This document shows, one piece after another, positions 1-10,332 of a DNA stretch of 64,000 nucleotides; position 1 is the stretch's first letter; every line of letters begins with the position of its first letter. Under the pieces are notes generated by a model. The model saw only the letters and a list, made by a program, of their open reading frames with translations, was not told the DNA's origin and made no database searches. The position numbers were made by a program, and so were the translations under genes. Source of the DNA: an uncultured beta proteobacterium (GTDB lineage: Bacteria; Pseudomonadota; Gammaproteobacteria; Burkholderiales; Burkholderiaceae_A); the NCBI GenBank assembly GCA_902586195.1, contig CACIGF010000001.1:62001-126000 (forward strand), read 5' to 3'.

Positions 1-155
1 TTATGAGAGCTGAGTTGCTTAATTCTGGAGACTATTTGATTAGAGAAGAGGTGATCAGGAAAAAGGATGTAAATGCAGGCACAGAAATTTATCTTTGTAA
101 TTCACTAAGAGGTCTTTTTAAGGTTAGATTACAGACCCAAAACAATCAAAATTGA
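1..155 (+). CDS. C-terminal fragment of aminodeoxychorismate lyase (PabC) or PabB-PabC fusion, truncated by window start
   Basis: Open frame to TGA at 153-155; translation MRAELLNSGDYLIREEVIRKKDVNAGTEIYLCNSLRGLFKVRLQTQNNQN contains the xxNSLRG motif typical of class IV aminotransferase/PabC C-termini. Confidence 0.6.
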   Translation, partial: MRAELLNSGDYLIREEVIRKKDVNAGTEIYLCNSLRGLFKVRLQTQNNQN

Positions 156-245
156 GTTAAAAAGTAGCAAATGTATTGATGTAAAATCGCCATCAGGTTA
201 TTATTTCGGATTTACAAATCAAATTTTTGCCAGACTGGAGTTTTT

Positions 246-1529
246 ATGACAAAGCAACCACCCGAAATTCAGTTGTGCGCTTTTCCAAACGCTATGTCAA
301 TGGAATCTAGCGACCCTGAGCTATGGAAAGCAATGACTGACGAAGCACATCGTCAGGAACAACATATTGAGCTAATCGCATCAGAAAATTACACAAGCCC
401 AGTTGTAATGGAGGCGCAGGGCTCTGTTATGACCAACAAGTACGCGGAAGGTTATCCCGCAAAAAGATATTACGGTGGTTGCGAGTTCGTAGACGTAGCT
501 GAAGAGTTGGCCATTTCGAGATTAAAGAAGCTCTATAACGCTGAGTATGCCAACGTACAGCCGCACTCTGGCTCACAAGCCAATCAGGCTGTATTTTTCG
601 CATATTTAAAACCTGGTGACACTATCTTAGGTATGTCATTAGCTGATGGAGGACATTTGACCCACGGGGCTTCGGTAAACCTTTCGGGTAAAGTCTTCAA
701 CGCTATTCAATATGGATTAAGAGCTGAGGATGAAACTATCGATTATGACCAGGTGGAAAAGCTTGCTCTGGAGCACAAGCCAAAAATGATTATTGCAGGT
801 GCTTCGGCGTATTCTCTTGAGATTGACTGGAGAAAGTTTCGAGAGATAGCCGACAGAATCGATGCTTACTTCCTTGTGGACATGGCCCACTATTCTGGAT
901 TAATTGCGGCCGGGGTTTATCCTAGTCCGGTAGGAATTGCTGACTTTGTTACTAGCACCACGCACAAAACGTTGAGAGGTCCTAGAGGAGGTATAATATT
1001 ATCGCAGGAAGAGCACGCGAAAAAGCTAAATTCCTTGATATTCCCGGGTATTCAGGGTGGTCCTCTAATGCATGTTATCGCTGCGAAAGCTGCAGCTTTT
1101 GGAGAGGCTTTGAAACCGGAATTTAGAATGTATCAGGAACAGGTAAAGCGCAACGCTTCTCAAATGGCCGAAACACTCGTTAACAGAGGCCTGAGAATAG
1201 TCTCAGGGAAAACAGAGAGTCACGTTATACTTGTCGATCTTCGAGCTAAAAATATAACAGGAAAGGCCGCGGAAGAGTTATTAGGTAAAGCTCATATCAC
1301 AGTGAATAAAAATGCAATTCCTAATGACCCTGAAAAACCATTTGTAACATCAGGTATAAGGATTGGCTCCCCTGCAATGACGACCAGGGGGTTTAAGGAG
1401 GAGGAGTCTGAGACTCTAGCAAACTTGATAGCGGACCTTCTAGATGCTCCTGGAAGCGAGGAAGTTTTAGAATCAGTAAGAAGATCTGTTGGAAAACTTA
1501 CCGAGAAATTTCCGGTTTACGTGAAGTAA
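246..1529 (+). CDS. glyA: Serine hydroxymethyltransferase
   Basis: Full-length [47 protein letters not shown]-lysine motif. Confidence 0.97.
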   Translation: MTKQPPEIQLCAFPNAMSMESSDPELWKAMTDEAHRQEQHIELIASENYTSPVVMEAQGSVMTNKYAEGYPAKRYYGGCEFVDVAEELAISRLKKLYNAEYANVQPHSGSQANQAVFFAYLKPGDTILGMSLADGGHLTHGASVNLSGKVFNAIQYGLRAEDETIDYDQVEKLALEHKPKMIIAGASAYSLEIDWRKFREIADRIDAYFLVDMAHYSGLIAAGVYPSPVGIADFVTSTTHKTLRGPRGGIILSQEEHAKKLNSLIFPGIQGGPLMHVIAAKAAAFGEALKPEFRMYQEQVKRNASQMAETLVNRGLRIVSGKTESHVILVDLRAKNITGKAAEELLGKAHITVNKNAIPNDPEKPFVTSGIRIGSPAMTTRGFKEEESETLANLIADLLDAPGSEEVLESVRRSVGKLTEKFPVYVK

Positions 1530-1592
1530 TCGCTTTCGCTAGTCGACCATTTTTGGTCGAGTCTAATTTATCATTTTTTAAGGAGAATACTC

Positions 1593-2786
1593 TTGGCTGG
1601 ACGTAATTTTTTGTTTGTCCCTGGTCCCACTAATCTACCCGACAGAATCCAAAGGGCTATGATGATATCGATGGAAGACCATCGTTCACCCATTTTTCCT
1701 AGGCTATACGAATCACTTTTACCAGGGCTGAAGAGAGTTTTTAGGACCGAAACAGGGGTTCCTTTCATTTTTCCTTCGTCCGGCTCGGGTTGTTGGGAAG
1801 CTGCTATCGCGAATACTTTATCTCCCGGTGATAAAGTTTTGGCTTCCCGTTTCGGACAGTTCAGTCATCTCTGGATAGAGATGTGCAAAAATCATGGACT
1901 GGAAGTTCATGAGATAGATTGTGAGTGGGGTACAGGAGTGCCTCTCGATGAGTATGAGAAAGTGCTTTCTGAAGATAAAAATCACGAAATTAAAGCGGTA
2001 TTGGCCTGCCAAAATGAAACCGCTACTGGTGTAACATCTGACATAGGTGGAGTTAGAAAAGTCTTGGATAAGGTAGGCCACCCTGCCCTTTTATTTGTAG
2101 ACAGCGTAAGCGCTCTGGCATCTGTAGATTTTCGTTTTGATGATTGGAAAGTTGACATGTGCGTGACTGGTTCTCAAAAGGGGCTTATGCTCCCAGCCGG
2201 CCTCGGGATCTTATGTGTTAGTCAAAAGGCGCTTGGTTTAACATCGAGTGCAGGTTTAAAACGTGATTATTTCGATTTAGATATAATGCTTAACGCCAAC
2301 AAAACTGGTTATTTCCCCTACACTCCAGCACTTCCTCTTTTTTACGGGTTAAGGGAAGCTTTAGCGGTAATTGAAGAGGAGGGGTTGGATAATATCATTG
2401 CCAGACACCATTACTTAGCCGAAGGTGCTCGAGCAGCTGTATTTAATGGTTGGGGTCTTAAACTTTGTGCTAAAGAACCAAAATGGTACTCTGATACGGT
2501 AACTGCGGTCATGTTACCCGACGGGGTTAACGGAGCAGCTATAATCTTACATGCTTTCAAAAGGTACAACGTATCTCTGGGAGCTGGCCTATCAAAGGTT
2601 GCTGGAAAACTATTCAGAATAGGGCACCTGGGTGATATGAATGAAGTACATTTATGTGCTGGTATATCTGGGGCCGAAATGTCTATGCTGGATAATGGGG
2701 TTAATGTAACCCCCGGTAGTGGAGTAGCAGCTGCACAGGAATATTGGAGAAATAATGAGCCACCTCCAGGATTGTTGGTGAGATAA
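1593..2786 (+). CDS. sgaA: Serine-glyoxylate aminotransferase (TTG start)
   Basis: FLFVPGPTNLPDRIQRAM..., SGSGCWEAAIANTL, GSQKGLMLPAGLG; located in serine cycle cluster. Confidence 0.93.
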   Translation: MAGRNFLFVPGPTNLPDRIQRAMMISMEDHRSPIFPRLYESLLPGLKRVFRTETGVPFIFPSSGSGCWEAAIANTLSPGDKVLASRFGQFSHLWIEMCKNHGLEVHEIDCEWGTGVPLDEYEKVLSEDKNHEIKAVLACQNETATGVTSDIGGVRKVLDKVGHPALLFVDSVSALASVDFRFDDWKVDMCVTGSQKGLMLPAGLGILCVSQKALGLTSSAGLKRDYFDLDIMLNANKTGYFPYTPALPLFYGLREALAVIEEEGLDNIIARHHYLAEGARAAVFNGWGLKLCAKEPKWYSDTVTAVMLPDGVNGAAIILHAFKRYNVSLGAGLSKVAGKLFRIGHLGDMNEVHLCAGISGAEMSMLDNGVNVTPGSGVAAAQEYWRNNEPPPGLLVR

Positions 2787-2798
2787 AAGAAAGATAGT

Positions 2799-3746
2799 AT
2801 GGAAAAAGTTGTTTTTTTGGACAGGCAATCCTTAAACGCTAATGTTAGAAAACCATCTTTTGAGCACGAATGGAAAGAGTTTGATCAGACCTTACCTAAT
2901 GAGGTGGCGTCCCGGCTTTCGGGTGCGACCATTGCGTTAACAAATAAAGTCCCAATTAGGAAGGAAACGTTAGACCAGTTACCTAACCTTAAAATGATTG
3001 CCGTGGCTGCCACAGGTTATGATGTTATTGACATTGGGGCCTGCAAGGATAAAGGGGTGTCCGTTGCGAATATAAGGAATTATGCGGTCAACACAGTGCC
3101 TGAGCATACATTTGCATTGATTCTCGCTTTAAAAAGAAATTTAATAGCTTATCGTGATGATGTTTTAGACGGTCGCTGGCAGAAACACGATCAGTTTTGT
3201 TTTTTCGATTATCGAATTAGCGATTTGAGAAACAGTACAATTGGTATTTTTGGTGAAGGTGCGTTGGGTCAGGGTACTGCTAAGATAGCAAAAGGCTTTG
3301 GTATGGAGGTTCTATTTGCGGATCACCCACCACCGAAGGCGGATGGGGTGGAATTCACCGATGCCGAAGAGGTTTTAAAAAGATCAGATGTTATCTCTTT
3401 GCACTGTCCTCTCACAGACTCCTCCCGAGGATTCATTGGAATAGAGCAATTTAAAATTATGAAAAATGACTCTATTTTGATCAATACGGCAAGAGGAGGA
3501 TTGGTCAACGAGGAGGATTTAGTGGTAGCCTTAAAAGAGGGTTTGATTGGAGGCGCTGGCTTTGATGTTTTAACCACGGAGCCACCGAAGGATGGAAACC
3601 CATTATTGGATTTAAAGTTGCCAAACTTTATTTTAACGCCACACGTTGCTTGGGCTTCGGACGAGGCCCAGCAGTTTCTTGCTGATCAATTAATCGACAA
3701 TGTTGAATTGTTCGTGCAGGGTAACCCGCAGCATTTGGTAGTTTGA
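2799..3746 (+). CDS. hprA: Hydroxypyruvate reductase / glycerate dehydrogenase (D-2-hydroxyacid dehydrogenase family)
   Basis: NAD-binding GIFGEGALGQGTAKIAKGFGM; INTARGGLVNEEDL; location between sgaA and mtdA. Confidence 0.92.
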   Translation: MEKVVFLDRQSLNANVRKPSFEHEWKEFDQTLPNEVASRLSGATIALTNKVPIRKETLDQLPNLKMIAVAATGYDVIDIGACKDKGVSVANIRNYAVNTVPEHTFALILALKRNLIAYRDDVLDGRWQKHDQFCFFDYRISDLRNSTIGIFGEGALGQGTAKIAKGFGMEVLFADHPPPKADGVEFTDAEEVLKRSDVISLHCPLTDSSRGFIGIEQFKIMKNDSILINTARGGLVNEEDLVVALKEGLIGGAGFDVLTTEPPKDGNPLLDLKLPNFILTPHVAWASDEAQQFLADQLIDNVELFVQGNPQHLVV

Positions 3747-3747
3747 A

Positions 3748-4608
3748 ATGACCTCGAAACTTTTGTATCAATTCGATACAGATACTACCGCAAGTGTTTT
3801 TGATAGTGTCGTGGCATATGATGGAGGGGCTGATCACGTCACAGGAATTGGTAATGTAAATCCAAAAAATGTACTCGCAATGGTTGATGGGTGCATTTAC
3901 ACGAGGGCTCCAAAAGACAAACAGTTTACCGCTATATTTGTGGGAGGTAGTTCTTTAACCGAAGGCCAGGCGGTATTTGATGCTATTAAAAAGCGATTTT
4001 TCGCCAACTTCCGAGTTTCCGTAATGTTTGATTCAAATGGTTCCAACACGACTGCAGCTGCAGCCGTAGCGAATATCGTTAATACCCGTGATGTCTCAGG
4101 AAAGAAAGCAGTTATTTTGGGAGGAACGGGGCCCGTTGGACAAAGAGCTGCCGCACTTCTTTCGTTAGAAAAAGCTGATGTGTTTATCACTTCCAGAAGC
4201 ATTGAGAAGGCCGAGCAAATTTCGGCAGAGATAAACAAGAGGTTCGATACAAATGTTAAAGCTTTGCCCGGTGGAACAAATGACGAGAGAGTGGCATCAA
4301 TTTCGAGAGCATCAATAGTCATGGCTACCGGGGCAAGCGGGGTCGTTTTATTAAATAAAAAAGACTGGATTGAAAGCGAGTCCATAGAGGTTGTGTGCGA
4401 TGCAAATGCGATGCCTCCATTAGGTATTGAGGGAGTTGAGTTGAACGATAAAGGGAAGGAAATTGGCGGAAAGAAAGCTTTTGGAGCCATAGGCTTTGGC
4501 GGTTTAAAGATTAGTGTTCATAGGGAATGTGTGTCACGACTTTTTCATTCTAATGACGGGATTTTCGACGCTGAAGAAATATATAGAATAGCGAAAGAGA
4601 TGTTGTAA
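3748..4608 (+). CDS. mtdA: NADP-dependent methylene-tetrahydrofolate/tetrahydromethanopterin dehydrogenase MtdA
   Basis: LLYQFDTDTTASVFDSVVAYDGGADHVTGIGNV and DSNGSNTTAAAAVA motifs match MtdA as recalled. Confidence 0.93.
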   Translation: MTSKLLYQFDTDTTASVFDSVVAYDGGADHVTGIGNVNPKNVLAMVDGCIYTRAPKDKQFTAIFVGGSSLTEGQAVFDAIKKRFFANFRVSVMFDSNGSNTTAAAAVANIVNTRDVSGKKAVILGGTGPVGQRAAALLSLEKADVFITSRSIEKAEQISAEINKRFDTNVKALPGGTNDERVASISRASIVMATGASGVVLLNKKDWIESESIEVVCDANAMPPLGIEGVELNDKGKEIGGKKAFGAIGFGGLKISVHRECVSRLFHSNDGIFDAEEIYRIAKEML

Positions 4609-5238
4609 ATGATTGAAAAGTCTGTTGAGGGTTTTTTAGATGAACTAAGTTCGTCTTCAGCTACTCCTGGAGGGGGAAGCGCTGCCGCTCTGATGGGGTC
4701 AATGGGGGCTGCACTAGTTAGCATGGTTGCAAACCTTACAACGGGGAAAAAAAAATACGAGGCTGTTGAGAAAGAAGTTGTAAGTATCCTTGAACAGTCT
4801 GAAAAGCTAAGAAAGCAGCTTATAGAAGCTATCAATAAAGATATCGAGGCCTTCGATACTGTTATGGCGGCATACGGTTTGCCGAAAGACACGGATGAGC
4901 AAAAACTCAAACGAAGCTCAAAGATACAGGATGCCTTAAAAGTAGCCATAGATGCGCCAATGGAATGCGCCCTTTTGGCGACAAAAGTTATGCCTTTGTG
5001 TAGAAAGATCGCAGAAATTGGTAACGTCAATATAATATCTGACGCTGGAGTCGCTGTTTTGGCCGCAAGAGCTGCTTTTAAAAGTGCTGAATTGAATGTT
5101 TATGTTAACGCCTCTGGGTTGGAAGACAAGGTTTTTGCTGACAAACAAATCCAGGAAGTTCGCAAGCTATCAAATTTAGTCGAGAAAGAGGAGCGTTACA
5201 TTTTTGACTATGTGTCGGGAGTTATCCTGAAACTGTAA
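4609..5238 (+). CDS. fchA: Methenyltetrahydrofolate cyclohydrolase (FchA/FTCD-cyclodeaminase family)
   Basis: FLDELSSSSATPGGGSAAALMGSMGAALVSMVANLT; starts immediately after the mtdA stop (TAAATG). Confidence 0.92.
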   Translation: MIEKSVEGFLDELSSSSATPGGGSAAALMGSMGAALVSMVANLTTGKKKYEAVEKEVVSILEQSEKLRKQLIEAINKDIEAFDTVMAAYGLPKDTDEQKLKRSSKIQDALKVAIDAPMECALLATKVMPLCRKIAEIGNVNIISDAGVAVLAARAAFKSAELNVYVNASGLEDKVFADKQIQEVRKLSNLVEKEERYIFDYVSGVILKL

Positions 5239-5260
5239 TTTTTATTAGGGAGTTTTTTTA

Positions 5261-6931
5261 ATGGCAAGTGATATAGAAATTGCGCAAAAAGCAAAAGTAG
5301 AAAGAATAACGACAATCGCTTCAAAAATCGATATCTCAGAAGAATTTTTAGTCCCATATGGCCATGACAAAGCTAAGGTTTCATTGGATTTTTTGAATAC
5401 GTTGCATGACAAGAAAGAAGGCAATTTGATTTTGGTCTCAGCCATCAGTCCCACCCCAGCTGGGGAAGGAAAAACTACTACGACTGTGGGATTAGGAGAT
5501 GGTCTAAATAGAATAGGAAAAAAAACACTAATTTGTTTGAGGGAGCCCTCACTCGGTCCTGTTTTCGGAGTTAAAGGAGGAGCGGCTGGTGGAGGGTACG
5601 CACAGATTGTCCCAATGGAGGACATAAATTTGCATTTTACCGGCGATTTTTCTGCGATTGCACTAGCTAATAATCTTTTGGCTGCAATGATCGATAACCA
5701 TATCCATCACGGTAACGCGTTACAAATTGATTCTAGAAGAGTAACTTGGAAAAGAGTTGTTGACATGAATGACCGCGCATTACGGGACATAGCGGCTGGT
5801 TTGGGTGGCCCAGGTAATGGTTATACAAGACAAGATGGCTTCGATATTGTGGTTGCATCTGAGGTGATGGCAATTTTCTGCCTGGCGGAATCTGTCGACG
5901 ACTTAAAAACCAGATTAGGGCAAATTGTTATCGGCTCAACGCGGGAAGGAAAGCTTATTACGGCGAAAGATTTAAATGCGCACGGTGCGATGACAGTTTT
6001 ACTCAAAGACGCATTGCAGCCTAACCTTGTACAAACGTTAGAAAATAACCCTGCTTTTGTTCACGGCGGTCCTTTTGCGAATATTGCTCATGGCTGCAAT
6101 TCTGTAATTGCTACTAAAACTGCACTGAGGCTTGCTGACTATGTTGTTACAGAAGCCGGTTTTGGTGCCGATCTGGGCGCCGAAAAATTTATTGACATTA
6201 AGTGTCGTAAAACTGGACTTAAACCAAAGGCAGCGGTAATCGTAGCCACTGTGCGAGCCTTAAAGTACCATGGGGGTGTAGATGTTAAGGAGTTGAATTC
6301 AGAAAATTGTGAGGCCTTAGAGAAAGGTCTTGTGAATCTTGAAAGGCATGTCCATAACGTCACGGAAAACTACGGTTTGCCTTGCGTTGTCTCTATTAAC
6401 AAATTTACATTCGATACTGCTAAAGAAATTGAGATCATAAAAACCCGAATGAGTGAGCTAGGAGTTTCCGTGGTTTTGGCTGAACATTGGGCAAAGGGCG
6501 GAGAGGGAGCCGAGGAACTTGCAAAGGAAGTAGTAGGACTCATTGACAAGGGGTCCGGCCCAAAATTTGTTTATGACGATAGTGATAGTTTATGGGAGAA
6601 GGTTACGAAAGTTGCTACTAAGATTTACGGGGCTTCAAATGTGACGGCATCTTCAAAAGTGAAGAAGCAGCTCTCTGATTGGGAAAATGCCGGCTTTGGA
6701 AAATATCCAATCTGTGTAGCGAAAACCCAATCCTCTTTCTCGACAGATGCATCCGTTAGAGGGGCTCCCTCAGACCATACAGTTAATATACGAGAGGTTC
6801 GTTTGGCCGCAGGAGCAGGGTTTATCGTAATGGTTTGCGGAGATATTATGACGATGCCGGGGCTTCCGAAGGTTCCTAGCGCAGAAAAAATTGATGTCGA
6901 CGGAGATGGAAAAGTAGTTGGATTATTCTAA
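5261..6931 (+). CDS. ftfL: Formate-tetrahydrofolate ligase
   Basis: [28 protein letters not shown]-loop and [36 protein letters not shown]; also called fhs. Confidence 0.97.
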   Translation: MASDIEIAQKAKVERITTIASKIDISEEFLVPYGHDKAKVSLDFLNTLHDKKEGNLILVSAISPTPAGEGKTTTTVGLGDGLNRIGKKTLICLREPSLGPVFGVKGGAAGGGYAQIVPMEDINLHFTGDFSAIALANNLLAAMIDNHIHHGNALQIDSRRVTWKRVVDMNDRALRDIAAGLGGPGNGYTRQDGFDIVVASEVMAIFCLAESVDDLKTRLGQIVIGSTREGKLITAKDLNAHGAMTVLLKDALQPNLVQTLENNPAFVHGGPFANIAHGCNSVIATKTALRLADYVVTEAGFGADLGAEKFIDIKCRKTGLKPKAAVIVATVRALKYHGGVDVKELNSENCEALEKGLVNLERHVHNVTENYGLPCVVSINKFTFDTAKEIEIIKTRMSELGVSVVLAEHWAKGGEGAEELAKEVVGLIDKGSGPKFVYDDSDSLWEKVTKVATKIYGASNVTASSKVKKQLSDWENAGFGKYPICVAKTQSSFSTDASVRGAPSDHTVNIREVRLAAGAGFIVMVCGDIMTMPGLPKVPSAEKIDVDGDGKVVGLF

Positions 6932-6933
6932 TA

Positions 6934-7458
6934 TTACGGTTTTATACCGGTAATACGCATGTCTCTAGGTTCTTTTAATTTGAATTGCGCTGGCTCTTGT
7001 TTCAGTTCCGTTAGTCCACAATTGTGCAACAACGCAGCGAGGCTTTTTGGAGTGTAACCCCATCGATGAACCATCAGAGGATCACGCCACCTTGGATCTC
7101 CATAAAAAACCCACATTGTTCTTTGTCCTTTTTGATTGGGCGAAGCCCCAGCTTCGGGATCTTTCAGAAACTCTTCGCATGCTGAAATTAAATTAGGACA
7201 TTCGAGAATAAGTTTACCTTTTGGTTTTAAAACTCGAACCCACTCCGAGAGAACCTGTTCAACCTCCCATCTCCAAAAATGCTCAACAACGTGAACGGAG
7301 AGAATTTCATCTGCGTAGTTAGATTCAAATACCGATAGATTTCGAAGATCACAGTTTACGTCAGGTTTAACTCCACTTCGGTCCTCGACAAGATCCACGT
7401 TGATATACCCTTCTAGCAACTTATCACCGCATCCAAGATTTAATTTTATTTCTTCCAT
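6934..7458 (-). CDS. SAM-dependent class I methyltransferase
   Basis: KLNLGCGDKLLEGYINVDLVEDR motif I; HVVEHFWRWEVEQVLSEWVRVLKPKGKL. Confidence 0.8.
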   Translation of the reverse strand: MEEIKLNLGCGDKLLEGYINVDLVEDRSGVKPDVNCDLRNLSVFESNYADEILSVHVVEHFWRWEVEQVLSEWVRVLKPKGKLILECPNLISACEEFLKDPEAGASPNQKGQRTMWVFYGDPRWRDPLMVHRWGYTPKSLAALLHNCGLTELKQEPAQFKLKEPRDMRITGIKP

Positions 7459-7472
7459 GACTCGCTAATGAT

Positions 7473-7548
<76 letters not shown>

Positions 7549-7748
7549 CTGAGCTATAAGTATACGTGAATAAATTTGGCAGTTGGATCAAACATCAAAA
7601 TTGATCAATAAACCATTATTGTACAGAAAAAAAGAGTTGCATTTAACTCAAACAACCTAAACATTGTCCGCGTTTGTTCCGAAAATATTATCTAGGAATT
7701 TTTCAAAAAAATTATAATTGGCAGAATGCTAAAGGAATTTGCAAAATA

Positions 7749-8498
7749 TTAAAGTACTAATTTTTTGTTAATTATCTGCGTAATTGCCTCAGAAGCTGCC
7801 AATAATCCCATTGTGGCGGTAACTGTCACGATTGACCCATAACCAGAGCAAGATATCCTTGAATTCTCAGTTATTGCCTTTTTGCTCAACTCTGTTGAGG
7901 TAATACAGCTAACTTTCATTATCTTAGAACGAGGAAAGCCGTGATGTCTTCTCAACGCATAGCGAACTTTTGAAAGAAGTGCATCATTTTTTGCATTCCC
8001 CAGGTCAGTACAAATAAATTTATGAGGATTTATTTTCCCGCCTGCCGCGCCACAAACCAAAAAATTTCTCTGGCTACTAGAGGGTTTAACGAGATTAGAT
8101 GCTAAGCTGACTTTAGCTTTAACTGAATCACATGCATCAATCCAATAATTTACATTTGAGGAATCCAATATTTTTTTTGCATTGGCCTCACAAAACTCCT
8201 CGTCGTACCCAGTCACCTCCACCCCTGGATTAATTCGCCTGAGCATCTCTTCCATTACTATTACCTTTGGTTTTCCCAAATTATCATAGTCAGCATGGCA
8301 TTGCCGATTAATGTTCGATTCAACAATAATATCTGGGTCAACCAAAGTGATTTTGTTAACACCACTTCTTACTAGAGCGTTGGCTGACCATGACCCAACT
8401 CCACCAACACCAATTATTCCTACCCGAACACTTGTGAGTTTGGAAGCATTATTCTCCCCAAGCAAGTTGCTTACACTGCTGCAAAAGCGTTCTACCAA
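7749..8498 (-). CDS. tcdA: tRNA threonylcarbamoyladenosine dehydratase (ThiF/TcdA family)
   Basis: VGIIGVGGVGSWSANALVRSGVNKITLVDPDIIVESNINRQ E1-like fold. Confidence 0.88.
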   Translation of the reverse strand: MVERFCSSVSNLLGENNASKLTSVRVGIIGVGGVGSWSANALVRSGVNKITLVDPDIIVESNINRQCHADYDNLGKPKVIVMEEMLRRINPGVEVTGYDEEFCEANAKKILDSSNVNYWIDACDSVKAKVSLASNLVKPSSSQRNFLVCGAAGGKINPHKFICTDLGNAKNDALLSKVRYALRRHHGFPRSKIMKVSCITSTELSKKAITENSRISCSGYGSIVTVTATMGLLAASEAITQIINKKLVL

Positions 8499-8507
8499 TG
8501 GTTGGTT

Positions 8508-9479
8508 TTAAACCGTTAAGATTGAACAGCCGGTTGTCCTTCTCTCTTCCATAAGTTTATGGAGAGTAACAACATCTTGTAGAGGCTTTTTCTGGTAAAT
8601 GGGGATTCTTATTTTGTTCAACATCACTAGTTGTAAAAGTTCTCCAAACGTGACCTCTAGCTCTTTTCGTGTTCCAACATAGGACCATAAAGTTGGCCTG
8701 GTTATAAATAAATGCCCACTCAAAAGACCGAGATCAAAAGCGGAAACTTTTCCAGATGCGTTCCCGTATGAGACCATCAGACCATATTTTTTTAGACTTT
8801 GGATAGACTGATAAAAAGTGCTTGCACCTACAGAGTCAAAGACTACATCGACTCCGCGACCCTGTGTGATATCTCTAACTTGCTCAACAAAATTCTCCCG
8901 GGCATAATTAATGACATTCGCGGCACCATAGTTTTTCGCCAATTCTTTTTTTTCTTCGCTGCTTACAGTCCCCGTAATTTCGACATCCATCATTCTTGCC
9001 CATTGCATGGCAATTAAACCAGTCCCACCAGCAGCGGCATGAAAAAGGACTTTATGAAAAGGCTGAAGATTTGCAACCCGCTTAAATAAATAGCTGACGG
9101 TCATACCTTTCAATAGCATTCCGGCCGCCATTTCAAAATCTAATTCAGATGGAATCTTTAATAAAACATCAGCAGAAACAACTCTAGCCGTGCTGTAGCA
9201 GCCCGGAGAAGCGACCACGTACACAACCCTGTCGCCTTCTTTAACATGAGAAACTCCCTGTCCAATCGCCTCAACAAATCCAGCGGCTTCATGCCCTAGT
9301 TTGCCAGGCAAGCTCGCCTGTGGATAAGTTCCATTTCGATAATAAATGTCAGTGTAATTGACACCTATGGCTTTGTGGCGGACCACAACTTCCCCTGGCC
9401 CCGGCGATTTAAGGGTGAAGGGTTTGAGTTGTATAACCTCTGGTGACCCAGTTTGGTCTATTTCGGCGCGAAGCTCCAA
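8508..9479 (-). CDS. Quinone oxidoreductase / zinc-type alcohol dehydrogenase-like (MDR family)
   Basis: LGHEAAGFVEAIGQGVSHVKEGDRV; VLFHAAAGGTGLIAMQWARM. Confidence 0.9.
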   Translation of the reverse strand: MELRAEIDQTGSPEVIQLKPFTLKSPGPGEVVVRHKAIGVNYTDIYYRNGTYPQASLPGKLGHEAAGFVEAIGQGVSHVKEGDRVVYVVASPGCYSTARVVSADVLLKIPSELDFEMAAGMLLKGMTVSYLFKRVANLQPFHKVLFHAAAGGTGLIAMQWARMMDVEITGTVSSEEKKELAKNYGAANVINYARENFVEQVRDITQGRGVDVVFDSVGASTFYQSIQSLKKYGLMVSYGNASGKVSAFDLGLLSGHLFITRPTLWSYVGTRKELEVTFGELLQLVMLNKIRIPIYQKKPLQDVVTLHKLMEERRTTGCSILTV

Positions 9480-9591
9480 TATTGTCTCCTTTTTACTTAT
9501 TTCCTAAAAATTTTATAACGGGTAAATAATAAAGTAATCTATGTAGTTTAAATCGTTTCTAGTTTTTTTTGTAATCAAAGGACGCAAATTT

Positions 9592-10314
9592 ATGGCAGGA
9601 CATTCAAAATGGGCAAATATTCAGCACAGGAAAAATCGACAGGATGAACGCAAAGGTAAGGCTTTTGGGAAACTTATAAAAGAGATTACTGTTGCTGCCA
9701 AATTGGGAGGTGATGATGTCACGACTAACCCTCGTTTGCGGCTTGCGATTGAAAAGGCTAAAGAGGCGAATTTACCGAAAGATAAAGTTAAAGATGCTAT
9801 CAACAGAGGTTGTGGTTTATTGCAGGGGGTAACTTACGAAGAAATAACATACGAAGGGTATGGGGCCGGTGGGGTAGCTTTTTTAATAAATTGTTTGACT
9901 GATAATCGTTCCCGAACAGTTGCCGAAATTCGACACGCTTTTAGCAAACACAAAGGTAATCTTGGGACAGAAGGCTCAGTATCCTACTTGTTTGATCATT
10001 GCTGCCAGTTTTTTTTAAATGAATCCAAAGATAAGGAAGAAGAATTATTAGAACTTCTAATAGATAAGGATATTTTTGAGCTAAAACCGCTACAAGATGT
10101 TGGCATTGAACTTCGTGGCGATGCGGATGCGTATACGGATATCAAGGAGACCCTTCTTAGTAACGGGTACAAGATCGAGTTTTCAGAAGTCGTTATGCTA
10201 GCAAAAGTTCCGATTTCCGTTACAGCAGAGGATTTGGCAAATATTGAAAAACTCAAGAGCGTTCTTGAGTCATTAGATGATGTTCAGAACGTATTTACGA
10301 ATGCAGATATATAG
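9592..10314 (+). CDS. YebC/PmpR family transcriptional/translational regulator
   Basis: MAGHSKWANIQHRKNRQDERKGKAFGKLIKEI hallmark N-terminus. Confidence 0.97.
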   Translation: MAGHSKWANIQHRKNRQDERKGKAFGKLIKEITVAAKLGGDDVTTNPRLRLAIEKAKEANLPKDKVKDAINRGCGLLQGVTYEEITYEGYGAGGVAFLINCLTDNRSRTVAEIRHAFSKHKGNLGTEGSVSYLFDHCCQFFLNESKDKEEELLELLIDKDIFELKPLQDVGIELRGDADAYTDIKETLLSNGYKIEFSEVVMLAKVPISVTAEDLANIEKLKSVLESLDDVQNVFTNADI

Positions 10315-10332
10315 AGATAGGAGGAATCGAGG

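Noticed and set aside
3897-4490. 197-aa antisense ORF opposite mtdA, and similar antisense ORFs (4545-5030, 5245-5625, 17810-18238, 26929-27459)
   Set aside because: Fully opposite confidently identified genes, low-complexity Ser/Ala/Phe-rich translations, no recognisable motifs; explained by codon bias of the sense gene.
6931-6956. Imperfect inverted repeat ATTACGG...CCGGTAAT between ftfL and the methyltransferase as a terminator
   Set aside because: Stem is imperfect, no T-tract, and it overlaps coding sequence; not strong enough.
7550-7748. Intergenic gap between tRNA-Phe and tcdA as an ncRNA or gene relic
   Set aside because: No clear hairpin-terminator combination or recognisable protein remnant on either strand by eye.
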